64,000 nt of DNA from Aralia elata (lineage: Eukaryota; Streptophyta; Magnoliopsida; Apiales; Araliaceae): the NCBI GenBank assembly GCA_034770075.1, contig CM068383.1, forward strand, positions 35,283,094 through 35,347,093. The letters run 5' to 3'. Below, one piece after another: positions 11,186-23,593 of the stretch (positions are counted from its first letter, which is position 1; every line of letters begins with the position of its first letter). Below the pieces are notes generated by a model. The model saw only the letters and a program-made list of their open reading frames with translations, was not told where the DNA came from and searched no databases. The translations under genes were made by a program, and so were the position numbers.

Positions 11186-12994
11186 TGAAAGTAGTATGCA
11201 CACAAGCCAATCATATTTGATATGATGTGGCATATACTTTGTAATCTTATTCATTTATTAATAAAAATATTAAAGACATTTTACTTTATCTACATAGTGT
11301 TGTTATTTAATATGTGATAAACCCATAGTTTTAAGCAATGCTTTTAGAATCATGATGATGATCATGCTAATGAGATCTAAATTCTTAGAAAGCTTAAAAC
11401 TAAAATCGTTCATAATCGTTGGATTACTAAAAAGGGGATTAGTGAATCCGGATAGATTAGTACATACGTTGCTTGCTCTTAAGAAGAGGATGATTGATCT
11501 CATAATCATTTGTGTGGAGACACTAAAGCAAGTATGTAGGTGCTTATTGGAGAATAAGTTCACTAAACGTGGCTCGCTAAGGAAAACCTAATGGAGTTTT
11601 ACTCGTCTGTCAATAGGAATTCCTTTAGTGATAGTAGTACAAGTGATCCTTAGACTTGAGATCATCAAAGTATCTTATGTATGATGAGTTATACTTTGAC
11701 ATGTCCCTTAAGATCTGTAGGGTATATCAAAGGGTATGATTGAGTATAATAAGTTGTATATGAAAATAGGTGAATGATCAACAAAGAATCTACCACATCT
11801 AGTAAAAGATGTGAATGTCATATGTGATTCGATAAATGATATCTCAGTAGTTCTTGGCCAAGGCAGAATGAAATTAGAAAGGAGTTTCTAATTTGTATTA
11901 TTTAGAGTTCTGCATTTGGGAATCGAGATACATATAATTAAATAAAATAAGACTTGACAGTAATTTCATGTCTTATATTTAATTGGGATATTGTATGGTA
12001 TAATGATTGAATTGTACGGTAACTATTCACTAGAAGGTTCTTTTGTGATTAATGTTGAAATCTATATTATCTGGAAAGTCGTTGATCGCTAAGGGGCTTA
12101 TGCTTATTGTAGAATAAATGTTATTTATTTAAATGAATTAAATAATTTAATTTATTTATTTAAATAAGATTAGAATTGTTCTAATTGATTTATTCACAAC
12201 CGGTTTAATATGGAGAACCTAAAGGGTCACACCACAAAAGAAAAATATTTATTTAAGAAGTAAATTACATAATTGTAATAAAAAGTTTAGTGTATTTAAT
12301 TTAGTCTATGGAGATAGAATAAATTAAATAGCTTAATATTTATTATTTAATATTTTAGAAATATTAAATATAAATTAATAAGAGGAGTCTTATTATTATT
12401 ATTACTATTATTATTATTATTATTTAATTTATAAAAAGGTTTGGGAATTAATTAATATAAGTACTCTCATAAATTCCTAATTGGATTAGGAGTTTAATTA
12501 ATTAAAAGAATTTAATTAAGACAATTAACCTAATCCTAAATAGTTTGGGAGGGTTTCTTATATCTATAAATAGGAAGAGTCTTATCATAGATTAGGGTTA
12601 CAACACTTCCATTAGAATTGTGGATAGTACTTACAATTTCTATAGAGATAGAAATTAAGGTTTTGCCAACACCCATTTTCTTGAACAAGTATTTTTTCTT
12701 GGTGGATCACCTCTAGAGGCCAAACACTTGGGTGCCTAACGTTTATCTTAGGAAGGAATTTAATCGGTGGAATTCGAGGAGAACGCGAAGGAATTGGAGG
12801 TGAACTTCTACCCGAGGAAGCTTTGATTCACGAGGGTATAATTCTCTATCTCTATCTCTTTCGTTTAATTGATAATTGAACACAAGGAAAGATCATGGTG
12901 ATGGTTTGTATTAAAATTTTAAAATTCGTTTTATCACGCTTCCACTCTATTTATGTAATTTGATTGCATGCTTGCGTATTATACAAACCTAACA
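11186..12994 (+). mobile_element. Ty1/copia 5' LTR (family D, about 1,809 bp)
   Basis: Begins TGAAAGTAGTATGCACACAA and ends ACCTAACA directly before the tRNA-Met primer site. Two pieces of the same LTR family lie at 39691-39789 (its first 99 bp) and 50385-51064 (matching about 11963-12640), which supports the 5' edge. A TATA box (TATAAATAG) lies at 12575-12583. AT microsatellites occur near 12385-12425. The bases before it are AAAAC; the matching TSD copy is not in view because the 3' half of the element is missing. Confidence 0.8.
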
Positions 12995-12995
12995 G

Positions 12996-13007
12996 TGGTA
13001 TCAGAGC
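12996..13007 (+). promoter_or_regulatory. primer-binding site, tRNA-iMet, copia element D
   Basis: TGGTATCAGAGC one base after the LTR end. It is the standard initiator-Met primer complement used by most plant LTR elements. Confidence 0.9.
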
Positions 13008-14184
13008 CAATCCTTGTGTTAATTATTGATTTTGTTGATTCCATGTATGAATTGATATGCGATTCGATCAGATTTTTTGGGCTGGAAAAATGTTTTTTAT
13101 TCTGTGTCGCGATGCGGCCGCGCCGCTTCCAGTTCATTCTGGAGCGCGGCCGCGTCAGAACCCAAAAATCGTTTCTAGGGTACAGCACGACCGTGCCGCT
13201 CCTAATTTATTTTGGAGCGCGGCCGCGCCAGTCTGCAAATTTTGAAAATTTTGTTTTTTCTTCAATTTAAGTAAATGGTTTATTTAATTGATAAAAGTTT
13301 AAAATAAAGATGTTTATTTTATCTTGAATAGGATTCTAGGTTGCTAAAATTAAAGGAGTTTAATTTTGATTTGGTTTTGGATTAAAATAAAAGAGTTTAT
13401 TTTGTTTCAAAACTAAATATTAGCAAACTTTTTGCCCATTAAATGATATCAATGCATATATGGAATGGTTTTATTATTCATGAGATAAATGTTATTTATT
13501 GATGCATATGGAGATATGTATGATAATAAATATGGATTGATTATGGACTATTGACCAATGTGTGATTGGATTTATTTTAAAGGATGCTTGAACGAATGAG
13601 TTTTTATAAATGGGGTCTGCGTACCTCGTCTTCTCTAGTTTTTCTTGATGTAAATTCTATCTTCCTCCTATGTACTTTCCCTTGACTGCTGATCAAGGTT
13701 TCTATTCATTGTAAATAGTTTATGTAATAGGACTAGTTAGAATTATTTTGAAGAATTGGAGACAAAGGAGCAAGGAGCGTTTGAAGACCCATTTGTAATG
13801 GAGCTCGAGTTTAAATGTAATAGTTATATTTAAATTCAGTTCTTGCACCTTAGGTTGACCTTTTGGTTCACTTGGTGGCTCTAGTGAACCAAACGAGAAT
13901 AAAAGTCCATAATCAATCCGGGTAGAATATAGTATTCTATATGTGCATGCTAATTATGTATATATTATATATTATCCAACATATTTCGCATGTTAAATAA
14001 TATGACGCGTATTTTATATATATGTGTGCATGCGCGCTAATCAAGATGAGACAAATAATAACAAACCCCCTCAAAGAAATCATATTAAGTCTTAAACGTT
14101 CAAAGATATTTGGAATATCGAACGTCGCCTTCTAGCATAGTAAAACGATAAAATATTGAATATTTAATATGTGTTTGTTGTGTC
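13008..14184 (+). other. long leader of copia element D
   Basis: Untranslated leader between primer site and gag, continued after the solo LTR at 16920-17395. No conserved frame was seen. It includes a GC-rich hairpin block at 13107-13233. The leader is about 1.6 kb once the inserted solo LTR is subtracted, which is long for a plant copia element. Confidence 0.6.
13107..13233. repeat. GC-rich paired repeat in the copia leader
   Basis: Two related blocks: TCGCGATGCGGCCGCGCC...TCCAG...CTGGAGCGCGGCCGCG and GACCGTGCCGCTCC...GGAGCGCGGCCGCGCC. Each can fold on itself through GGAGC/GCTCC-type and GCGGCCGC palindromic arms. The surrounding sequence is strongly AT-rich. Confidence 0.85.
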
Positions 14185-15385
14185 TATGACAAACGAGAAT
14201 TTTGTAACTTAATTTAAATATTTATTGATTGAATAAATATTTTTTGATGATTTGATTGTTGAATTAATTGATTAATTGATGAATTTGTGGTAGATTAATT
14301 TAATTATATGTGTTACATTAATTAAATTAAGGTGGTATGTGTTTAATTGAATTCATTTGATTAAATGCATTATTTAGATAAGTATAATGTAATTTCTAAT
14401 TAATTTAATTATTAATTAGAGATTTAATAATTTGTCATTATTAATAAATGAGAATTTTATTTATATGACTATGTGATTTAATGTAGAATTATTTTATTTT
14501 ATTTATTTGATTTTAGTAAGATTATTTAATTAATTTAAATATATGACATGAACTATATAATATGTAGTTTATTAAAATAAATTAGAAGGGAGGAATAATT
14601 GAGTTGCCAAACAAGGCCTTAGTAGGAGTTGGTGCCAGTTATCAACTGACACCATGATCTGCCATTTAGTTTGTTTTTCACATATTATTATTATTATTAT
14701 ACCGATCATTCTATCAACAATTTTTAAAAGTTTATAGAGAGAGAGAGAGATTTGAGAGATTTAGAGAAGGGAAGAAGAAATTGGTTCAATTGTTACTTAA
14801 TCTAGACTACTAATTAAGGTAAATTCCATGAACGTACACTGTGTTTTCTGTAAAATAAATTATATGGCTAAATCTTTAATAAATGGATGTTAGATGTTTG
14901 TAAGCATGCATAAATGTGTTTAATATGATTTATATGTGATTTAGAGTAAGCAAAATTCATGGAATGATGTTTTTATTAAAGTTCTGAAATTTACAGAAGA
15001 ACAGTGTTTAAATATGAACTGTATGCATGAAATTGATGTCTGTATTGCTATTAATTGGTTAAATTGATGACTAATTATGTTTATGCATGTAAAAACGAAG
15101 AAAACAAGAGTCTAACGGATTAATTTGGTTAATAAACGAATTCACAGTGAGTAATTGTGTTAACTGTATCAATATGTAAATAAAGAACATGAACAGTGAA
15201 TTTTTAGCCTTTAATTGGTTTGTTTAGGTTGTTTGTAATGTTAAAATCATTGTGTTTATTATGGATTTCGATTTAATAACATATATGATGAATGGGTAGT
15301 AATTTAATCGGTTAATTATGAAAACTTTGGCCAAATTTGGTATTTTTCTGTGTTTTTCGTGAACTGCAGGAAGTGAGTTTCAGGT

Positions 15386-15579
15386 CCACCGCCCTGGCGG
15401 TAGAAATGAACTTCATTTCTCGCCCCGGCAGCAGGCTCGCCCCAGCGGTAGAAATGAACTACATTTCCCGCCCCGACGGTAGTCTCGCCCTGGCGGTAGA
15501 AATGTATTACATTTTCCGCCCAGACGGTAAGCTCGCCCCAACGAGGATTTTGTGAAGAAACCCACCGCCCCGACGGTGG
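15386..15579. repeat. GC-rich hairpin array in LTR C1
   Basis: About eight repeats of a CGCC(C/T)(C/T)GGCGGTAG type core at roughly 30-36-bp spacing, e.g. CCGCCCTGGCGG. Some spacers contain GAAATGAACTTCATTTC, which is itself a perfect inverted repeat. It lies about 570 bp after the predicted splice donor. Confidence 0.85.
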
Positions 15580-16597
15580 AACAAAAAAAAAAGAGTAAAA
15601 AGAAGAGAGTAAAAATTTTATTCTTTCTTTGTGATCATGTTATGTTATCGTAGACATATCTAAAGCTTAGGCTAACATATTAATTGAAGTATTAAAATAA
15701 AAATTTGATGAGAACGAATCCTGAGGTGTTTATGATACTACAACTAATTATTGTTACTGCTTTATAAACTGAATGTATAGGTTGATTAAAGAACGTGAGT
15801 CTTAAATTTATAGTATACGCACGAGGCAAGTATCTTATCCTTAATTTTACGTTTACGTAAGTTTTCTACCTTGATCTATTATTTCGTTGAAAACAAGCTA
15901 CCTAATACTACCTTGATTTCAATTACGCAAGTTCCTAAATTTCATTATCTTAGAATCCAAGCTTCATATTGCTATCATTTACTTGAGCAAGTTATTATTC
16001 CTATTCCATTCAATTTCATGGATTCAATGAGACGTTCTAATTCCTCTTTGTAATGCTTCAGTTATACAGAACTTATTCAATTGTACCTTTTGTGAGATTT
16101 CGTCTTTGTTTCTCGAATTACACTTTTTAAACCTTGATTGACTAGCGAACCCTTATTGATTCGACTAGTCCATAGTTGATGAGCGTTCTAAATTCTAGAA
16201 ACGTTATTGAAGTAAATCCAAACCAAACTTCCTTTGGTGCAGACTCCGATGTCAAACTGAGATAAACAACCCTTATACAGGGGATTTTATTTACGCGTTA
16301 GCGTTAAGATGTTGTGCACATACATGGTACAAAGGGCTGATCCCCCTGAGTACGAGAAGTAAGGTCCATATAGTCTTACGACTGTTAAAGGTTTAAAGTA
16401 GAAATACTTGATAACCTGGGACATAGTTCGTGGTCTTAAGACCCTTAGATGTTCTTTTGAAGCTTGTCTTATATTCTTGACTCAAAAGCTAAATCTTCGA
16501 TTATTCAATATCCATTGATTATTTCGCATGTTATTATTATTGTTGTTGTTGTACTTGCTGGGAAATCATTGCTCACCCTTGCAAAATAACATTGCAG

Positions 16598-16659
16598 CTA
16601 AAGTTGAAAGAGTTGATGAGCCGTCTACTAGTAAGGGCAAAGGCAAAGCAAACAAGTGA
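16598..16659 (+). other. purine-rich segment after predicted LTR splice acceptor (C1)
   Basis: GCTCAC (branch-point-like CTCAC, A at 16575) lies 22 nt before an ATTGCAG acceptor ending at 16597. The downstream purine-rich stretch reads open in phase 1 up to TGA at 16657-16659, ending in GKGKANK. The same arrangement recurs in all Tekay-type LTRs here. It may be an exonic splicing enhancer rather than coding sequence. Confidence 0.5.
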
Positions 16660-17395
16660 TGAAGACTTGTTTTATTTGTTTAAACAATGTTTATGTAATA
16701 GACTTAATTTATGTTTCCGCACTGATGTTTATTTAAGGTTAGATGACCTGTGATTTATTTATTAATGATGTTGTAACCCTTTAATGGGAGATTCCTATTT
16801 TAATTAATAGTTTTTCCTTTATATTTGAATGGGTAATTAGATGTGATGTGATGTATTTGGATAGTGAACACCAAATCCTGATGAAACGAAGTACCCGGAT
16901 TTGGGGATGTTACAGTGTCACATAAGGCAAATATTAAATATTTAAGATGTTATTTTTATCATATTTGATGCTTATTAAGGAATTGAACATTACTGTTTTG
17001 TTGTGTCACACAAGGACGATATTTTTCTCTTCACATATATGGAAGTGCTAGGTTGGACTTAACTTAGAGAATTTTGATTCGGATGTGTCACATTTGATCA
17101 AAATAATCTAAGAGGCAAAATACAAGGAGTTACACAGTGATGTAATTGACAATAGTTGTCTACATATTTATTTATATATAGTTTGGTGTGTCACACAAGT
17201 CTATATATATTTGAAATGAGATTCTTATACTCACTAGCAAGTCTTTAATTAGATTTGTCGAACTATATATTGAGGGTAATATAGTTTGATGAAAATAGTG
17301 GGAGATACCAATTTAAAAAGGACCTAATTTATTTTGGTAATTAATAAAATGAATGTATGCTAAAATGTTGTCTATTTCACATGCAAAATTTAAAA

Positions 17396-17983
17396 ATGTC
17401 AAACTCACTATCACTGCGTAGCATACTTGATGCTAACAAACTGATCGGACCAAATTACACGGACTGGTTAAAGAATCTGAGAATTGTTCTCACTGCTGAA
17501 AAGATTTTTTATGTCCTAAATTCGCCCGTCCCAGCAAATGTTGCAAAAATAGCCTCTGAGGAAGAGATTGCTACTTTCAGAAAGTGACAAGATGATGCAA
17601 TCTTGGCTCAATGCATAATGCTCGCATCCATGAGTAACGAGTTTCAGCGTCAGCATGAAACTATGGATGCTCCTACTATATTGGTGCACCTCAAGGAGTT
17701 GTATGGTGATCAAAGTAGGACTGCTAGATATCAGATATCTAAGGAGCTCTTCCGATCTTGAATGACTGAGGGCACTACTGTTGAGACTCATGTCTTAAAG
17801 ATGATCAATCTGATTGAACAACTTGGACAGCTAGGGTTCGTAATGGATGGGGAGTTAAGTCAAGATTTGATCTTACAGTCACTCTCAGACACCTTCTCAC
17901 AATTTATTGTGAATTTTCACATGAATAAGTTGGACGTCAGCCTACCTGAGTTACTTAACATGCTGAGAACTGCTGAAGGTCAT
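17396..17983 (+). pseudogene. Ty1/copia gag, two stops, cut by element G
   Basis: Start ATG at 17396 gives MSNSLSLRSILDANKL then GPNYTDWLKNLRIVL, the copia gag N-terminus. Later blocks DDAILAQCIMLASM, KELYGDQSR and LPELLNMLRTAEGH fit the same family. In-frame stops occur near 17585 (after TFRK) and 17759. The frame is destroyed after LRTAEGH by the LTR beginning TGTAACGAATGTG at 17984. The zinc knuckle and pol are not in the window. Lineage within Ty1/copia is not assigned. Confidence 0.8.
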
Positions 17984-20503
17984 TGTAACGAATGTGATTT
18001 TTTGTGATTAAATAAAATATTTATTAGGTTAAATAAATATTTTCGTTGATTTATTTGTTGAATAGAATAAATAATTGGTGAAATTATTATGGAGTAATTC
18101 ATTTTAGTATAATTATGTTAACTGTTATTTGATTACTGATTTGATGTCATTCTAATTTAATTTAATAATTAAATTAGATGATTAATGAATTATTTGGATT
18201 AATTTATAATTGGCCAAATAAAAGTTATAATTAAATTAGTAAGGTTTAATTGAATTTATTTAATAATAGGTTTTATTAAATTGAAAGTGTGACAATTAAA
18301 ACTATATAGTATTATGGGTTATTATAATAAATGGAAAAGGTTTTTGTTTTAGTTAAACCAAATAAGGCCTTGTGACCCTTGGTTAGTAAAAATGGTTTAT
18401 TTTGTTTTGGTTCCACCAAACAAGACCTAGACTTTTAAATTTGTTAACTGATGTTTTAATTGGGGTTTTGGTAACTGATAAGTGTTAAGTGAAGGTTACG
18501 TTAAAAAATAAAAGTCATCAGTTGTTTTCTAAGCCTAAAGAAGAAAGAACAGAGTTTTAGTAGAGAAAGAATAGAGAGAATATTGGAGAGAAATAGCTCT
18601 ATGAATTGAGAAGGAGAAGGAAGAGGATTATTAAAGCTAGAATCATCATCTTCTCATAATCTAAGAAGAATTATCAGGTAATAAACTAACCTAAAACTTT
18701 AGTTCCTATTTTCTTCGAACTGGTTCTCTGTGAAATATTGGTGAACCAAAATTGCTAGAAATTGTTTATGTGATGATTATGCATGTTAGTATGGGTATAT
18801 AAACCGTTATATAGCAATTGTAAATGATTTTCTGTAACTAGAATCTATGTAAACAAGTTTTAAATGGGTCTTGTGTTCTTGAGTTTATACATATGAATAT
18901 GGCATACTTTGGGTTTAAAATTTGTGTTTAATCCATGTAATAATCTGTAAATTGGTTGTTGTTATTGTTAGTATGTTCAATAACAAATAGAATGCAATTG
19001 GAATGGATTAAAATGGTTTAGAGATGAATTCACAGTGCTCGATTTCATTAAATGGGCCAAAACATGAATATTTTGTATAAACAGTGAATTTCTGGCCTTT
19101 AATTTGATTACTGAAGCTTTGGTTGTTGTTTGAATCAATTTAAGAGTATTGGATTCTGGTAATTATATGTATATAACGTCTGGGTTGGCTTAATTTAGTG
19201 GATTGAATGAAGAAAAATTGAAAATTGGTTGGAAACAGAGTTTGTTCGCGCTGCAGCAACTGAATCTGCGTCGCAGCGCGGCCGCGCTGGTTTCCAGTGC
19301 AAAAGTAGCACGGCCGCACCGACAGCAGATCAGTCCCTATATAGGTGCAGTGCGGTCGCGCTGATTCCAAGAGTAAAAGTGGTGCGGCCGCGCCAGTACC
19401 AGAGCAGACCCAGTGATGAGTTTTTACATGCATAGCTTGGGTAATGATAAGTTAACATATTTTAATGTATGAAGAGGATCGTAAAGCATGTTATAAGATT
19501 TAATATCATAATGTAGTTACTCATATGATGATTATTAGTTATAAATCAATAAGTTATAAAAAAATCTGAAACTTGGTGTTTGTAAGGATTGGGATGTTAT
19601 TCATATGCTAGGTCTTGTGTTATATGTTTGTAGAGATTTCTGATTCGTGTTATGTGGTTAGTTAGAAAGTTCAGAGCATGAACTAAGTTGCTTAATTGTA
19701 CTAAAATGAAAAGTGAAATTGTTGATCATAGTTATAATATCACTAATCTACATTATGATCCTAACGGAATGTAGGACGTTTGGTGAACGTAAGTTGTGAT
19801 TGTGTAGATTACGCACGAGGCAAGTTTCTAAACTCTACTTTTCATTGAACAAGTTCTTTAACCTTGCCTATTATTCTTATTCAAGCAAGGTTTTCCATAC
19901 TATTCAACGCTTATATGTTGATTGGGTTTTATAAGTTTTCAAATGCGTTATTCCAATATATTCGTTTGTAAACCTTGTATTCTACTATTGTTGTAGTCCC
20001 ATTTTACAATGATTGTATTGTTATTATAATTTGACTGTATATGCCTAGTGAACCCTTTTGGATCGACTAGCCCATAATTGATGATCATTCTAAATTCTAG
20101 AATTTCTGTTGGAGCTATTCTAAACCAAACTTCATTTGGTACGGACTCTAATGATAAAACTGAGATGAACAACCCTAATATAGGGGATTACACTACGCAA
20201 TAGCGTTAAAATATTTGTGCACAATACATTGTACAAAGGGCTGATCCCCCGGAGTACGAGACGGATAGTCCATAGTCTATAAGACTGTTAAAGGTTACAG
20301 TAGAGATACTTGTTAACCTAGGACATAGTTCGAGGTCTTATGACCCTCAGATTCATTTTTAATCTTGAAATTTATATTCAATTCTTGAGCCAAGCTATCT
20401 GTTGAGCTTTCAGACTTTTGATTATTATTGATTGATTTCAGAAAAGCTGTTACACCTCAATTAAAATCTACTTTGATTTCTTAATTGTTATTGTTATTAT
20501 ACT
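17984..20503 (+). mobile_element. 5' LTR of Tekay-type element G, first part
   Basis: Begins TGTAACGAATGTGATTTTTT inside the copia gag. It runs to ATACT at 20499-20503, where element C is inserted, and resumes at 30557. Predicted splice donor TTATCAG|GTAATA (intron from 18678). It contains the GC-rich block at 19246-19396, the ACGCACGAGGCAAGTTTC motif near 19813 and the CAATACATTGTACAAAGGGC block near 20222. Confidence 0.85.
19246..19396. repeat. GC-rich block in LTR G
   Basis: Repeats of a GCACGGCCGCACC / GCGGTCGCGCTG / GCGGCCGCGCCAG type core in otherwise AT-rich LTR, including CGCTGCAGCAACTGAATCTG and GTCGCAGCGCGGCCGCGC. It occupies the same relative place, about 570 bp after the predicted donor, as the array in C1. 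Confidence 0.8.
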
Positions 20504-21816
20504 TGTAACGAGACGAGTTAATTGAGTCGTGATTCTGGGGACAGAATCCATTTAAGGGGGGAAAGATGTGACAAACGAGAATTTTGTATCTTAATTTAAA
20601 TATTTTTTAAATTAAATAAATATTTTTCGATGATTTGATTGTTGAATTAATTGATTAATTGATGAATTTGTGGTAGATTAATTTAATTATATATGTTACA
20701 TTAATTAAGTTAATGTGGAGAATTTTATATTTAAAGTATGTGTTTAATTGAATTTATTTGATTAAATACATTATTTAAATAAGTATAATGTTATTTCTAA
20801 TTAATTTAATTATTAATTAGAGAATTAATATTTTGTCATTATTAATAAAGGAGAATTTTATTTATGTGACTATATGATTTAATGTAGAATTTTTCTATTT
20901 TATTTAATTGATTTAAATGAGATTATTTTATTAATTTAAGTATGTGACATGAACTATATTATAAGCTATTTATTAAAATAAACTAGAAGGAATAGTAGAG
21001 GACCAGCCAAACGTAGCCTTAATGGGAGTTGGGGTCAGTTAACCCATTATGGGATTAACTGACACCCACTCATCAGACTGAGTTAACGTGATCTAATTAT
21101 TCTCAGCATTTCCTTATTCTGCTAACTTGAATTAGAGAGAAATTTGGAGAACTGAATAAATCAATCATCTACTTGTATTAATTAAAGCATCTAATTGAAG
21201 GTAATTCTTCTAATTTAAGTTTTAATTTATATTCTTATGAGTTCTTCCATGAATGTATGTTTTTGAGTTCTCTGTATTCTCTGTAAACTAAATTCCATGG
21301 CTTAAAATTTTATAAATTGATGAATTGATGTTTGAAAGCATGTATATATGTGTTTTATATGATTTATATATGTTTTGGAGTAATTAAAATCTATGAAATC
21401 ATGTTTTAATTGAAGTTCTGGAGTTACAGAGTAGTTAGTTATGAACATGGGTTGAATGTATAAAATTAATACTTGTTTTACATGTTAATGGGTTAAATTG
21501 ATAACTTATTTTGTTATTGCATGTATAAATGAAGAAAACAAGATTTAAACGGATTAATTTGATTGTATAACGAACCTGTTATGTGTGATTTTACTGAAAT
21601 TGTAGAAACTTTGATAAACTGATAGAAACCTCAAATTTGATTATTAGATTCATGGTTTATGTGATTTAAGTCGTTAGAATCATGCTAGAAGGCTTGGATA
21701 ACAATTATATTTGAACTATAGTGTCTGAGTATGTTTAATTTGACGATTAGAATAACAAGATTGGAAATTTTGGCCTATTTTTGTGTTCTTCGCGAACTGC
21801 AGAAACTGGAATTCGT

Positions 21817-21963
21817 GATTCTCGCCCCGGCGAGAATTTTGTGAAGGAAATTCTCGCCCCGACGAGAATTTTGTAAAGGAATTTCTCGCCCCGGCGAGAT
21901 TTTTGTGAAGGATTTCCTCGCCCCGACGAGATTTTGTGAAGGATTTTCTCGCCCCGGCGGGAA
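21817..21963. repeat. GC-rich hairpin array in LTR C2
   Basis: Five tandem units of about 31 bp with core TTCTCGCCCCGGCGAGAA or TCGCCCCGACGAG, each followed by TTTTGTGAAGGA. The core is a perfect inverted repeat around CC. The same array is in the 3' LTR. A poly-A tract follows at about 21967-21986. Confidence 0.92.
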
Positions 21964-22264
21964 CCCAAAAAAAAAAAAAAAAAAAAGAAGAGTAAAAAGA
22001 AGAGAGTAAAAATTTTATTCTTTCTTTGTGATCATGTTATGATATCGTAGACATACCTAAAGCTTAGGCTAAGGTATAAAATGAATACTAAAATACTGTA
22101 ATGGGTGGTAAGCAATACCCACTGATTGTCCGGTGTCAATTGAGATATTAAAATGGAATTTTTGATGAGAATGAAACCTGACGTGTTTATAATACTGTAA
22201 CTAATTATTATTATTGTTTTATAAACATAATGTATAGGTTGGTTAAAGAACGTGAATAGTTAAA

Positions 22265-22830
22265 GTATAATCTACGCACGAGGCAAGTTTCTTAACTCTA
22301 CTTTTCATTGAGCAAGTATCTTATCCTTACTTTTACATTTACGCAAGTTTTCTATCCTTATCCTTTTATTTCTTCGAAAGCAAGTTTACTACTCCTAATC
22401 TTGTTATTTCATTGAAAGCAAGTATCTATCCTTAATTGATGATCTCTACGCAAGTTCCTGAATTTCATTCTCGTATCATGCAAGCTTTATAATGCTATTA
22501 CTTACTTAAGCAAGTCTCTAGACCCTACTTTTACATTAAGCCAGTTTCATATCTATATCTCATTTATGATTACACAAGTGTCTAAATTCTAATTTTATAT
22601 TGAGCAAGTTTCTTATTCCCCTCCTTACATTGAGCAAGTCCTTATTATTTAACTTGTTATCTTTATACAAGTTCTCTAACCTTGGTCTTTGTGGAGCAAA
22701 TTCCTCTATCATGTGATGAACAAGTTCTTAGTCTTCTAAATTCCTAAATTTTACTTTATGTCGTACAAGCTCAAACCTCTGTTTTCATTAGTTAAAGCAA
22801 GGTTCCTGAATTATTCTAAGTTAAATTTTC
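22265..22830. repeat. degenerate GCAAGT repeats in LTR C2
   Basis: About 14 imperfect copies of a 35-50-bp motif of the form (A/G)CAAGTTTCTTAACCCTACTTTTA, beginning at ACGCACGAGGCAAGT. Shorter versions occur at the same relative place in LTRs C1 (about 15820-16000), G (19813-19890), C3 (28968-29500), E (43915-44110) and A (53470-53640). Confidence 0.8.
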
Positions 22831-23534
22831 TAATTTATCTTTCTAAATTCTTTCAAAAGCATAGCTTTGCCATGTGCTGTTTATTCAGTTGTGAAACGTT
22901 ATTATTCAACTCTTGAAATTAATTAGCATTGTAATAATCCTTTAGCGGTTGGAATATTTTAATGATTCAACTAGCACATAGTTGATGAAGATTCTAAAAA
23001 TTTAGATTTCTTTGAAGATAATTCCGAACCAAACTTCTTTTGGTATGGAACCCTATGATCAAGCTGAGATGAACAACCCTGTATCAGGGGAATTATTTTT
23101 AGAGCAATGCGATACTGTTTAAATGTTTGCGCAATACATAGTACAAAGGGGTTGATCACCTGGAGTACGAGATGATGGTCTATGTAGTCGTTTAGACTGC
23201 TAAAGGTTACAGTAAATACACCTGTTAACCTAGGACATAGATGATGATTATAGTCGTTTAGACTGTTAAAGGTTAAAGTAGAAATACTTGACAACCTAGA
23301 TGTAGTTCGTGGTCTTGTGACCCTCAGTGTATTCCTTGATGTCGATATCTGTTGTTAAGTTTAATAGTTCATTATTCCTTTGAACTTCTTCTACGTACCT
23401 TTTAGGTAAAGCTTATTGGTTCTGGTAAGAATATTTTACCAACGAAAGTTTAGTCGATTGTGTTTTATATGTTATTATTGTACTGTATTATTTTGTGGGC
23501 AATTGTTCGCTCACTCTTGCACAAAACAACGCAG

Positions 23535-23593
23535 ATGAAAACAAGAAGTTTGAAGAACAATCTACAAACAAGGGCAAAGACAAGACGCCATAA
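23535..23593 (+). other. purine-rich segment after predicted LTR splice acceptor (C2)
   Basis: CTCAC (A at 23513) lies 21 nt before the CGCAG acceptor ending 23534. The downstream stretch is open in phase 1 to TAA at 23591-23593, ending NKGKDKTP. The 3' LTR has the same feature at 30222-30280. Confidence 0.45.

Larger units (their letters stand above)
14185..16914 (+). mobile_element. solo LTR C1 (Tekay-type), TSD GTGTC
   Basis: Starts TATGACAAACGAGAATTTTG (family start TGTGACAAACG with one G-to-A change) and ends GGGGATGTTACA. The flanks are GTGTC at 14180-14184 and GTGTC at 16915-16919, a perfect 5-bp target-site duplication. No primer site or coding region follows, so this is a solo LTR left by LTR-LTR recombination. 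It sits in the leader of copia element D. It begins at the unextended LTR edge, unlike element C. Predicted intron: donor AAG|GTAAAT at 14818/14819, acceptor GCAG at 16597. Confidence 0.9.

Noticed and set aside
16598..16659. Gly-Lys-rich tail as proof of a real LTR-encoded protein
   Set aside because: No upstream ATG exon is evident; purine bias or a splicing enhancer explains it as well. Kept only as a finding.
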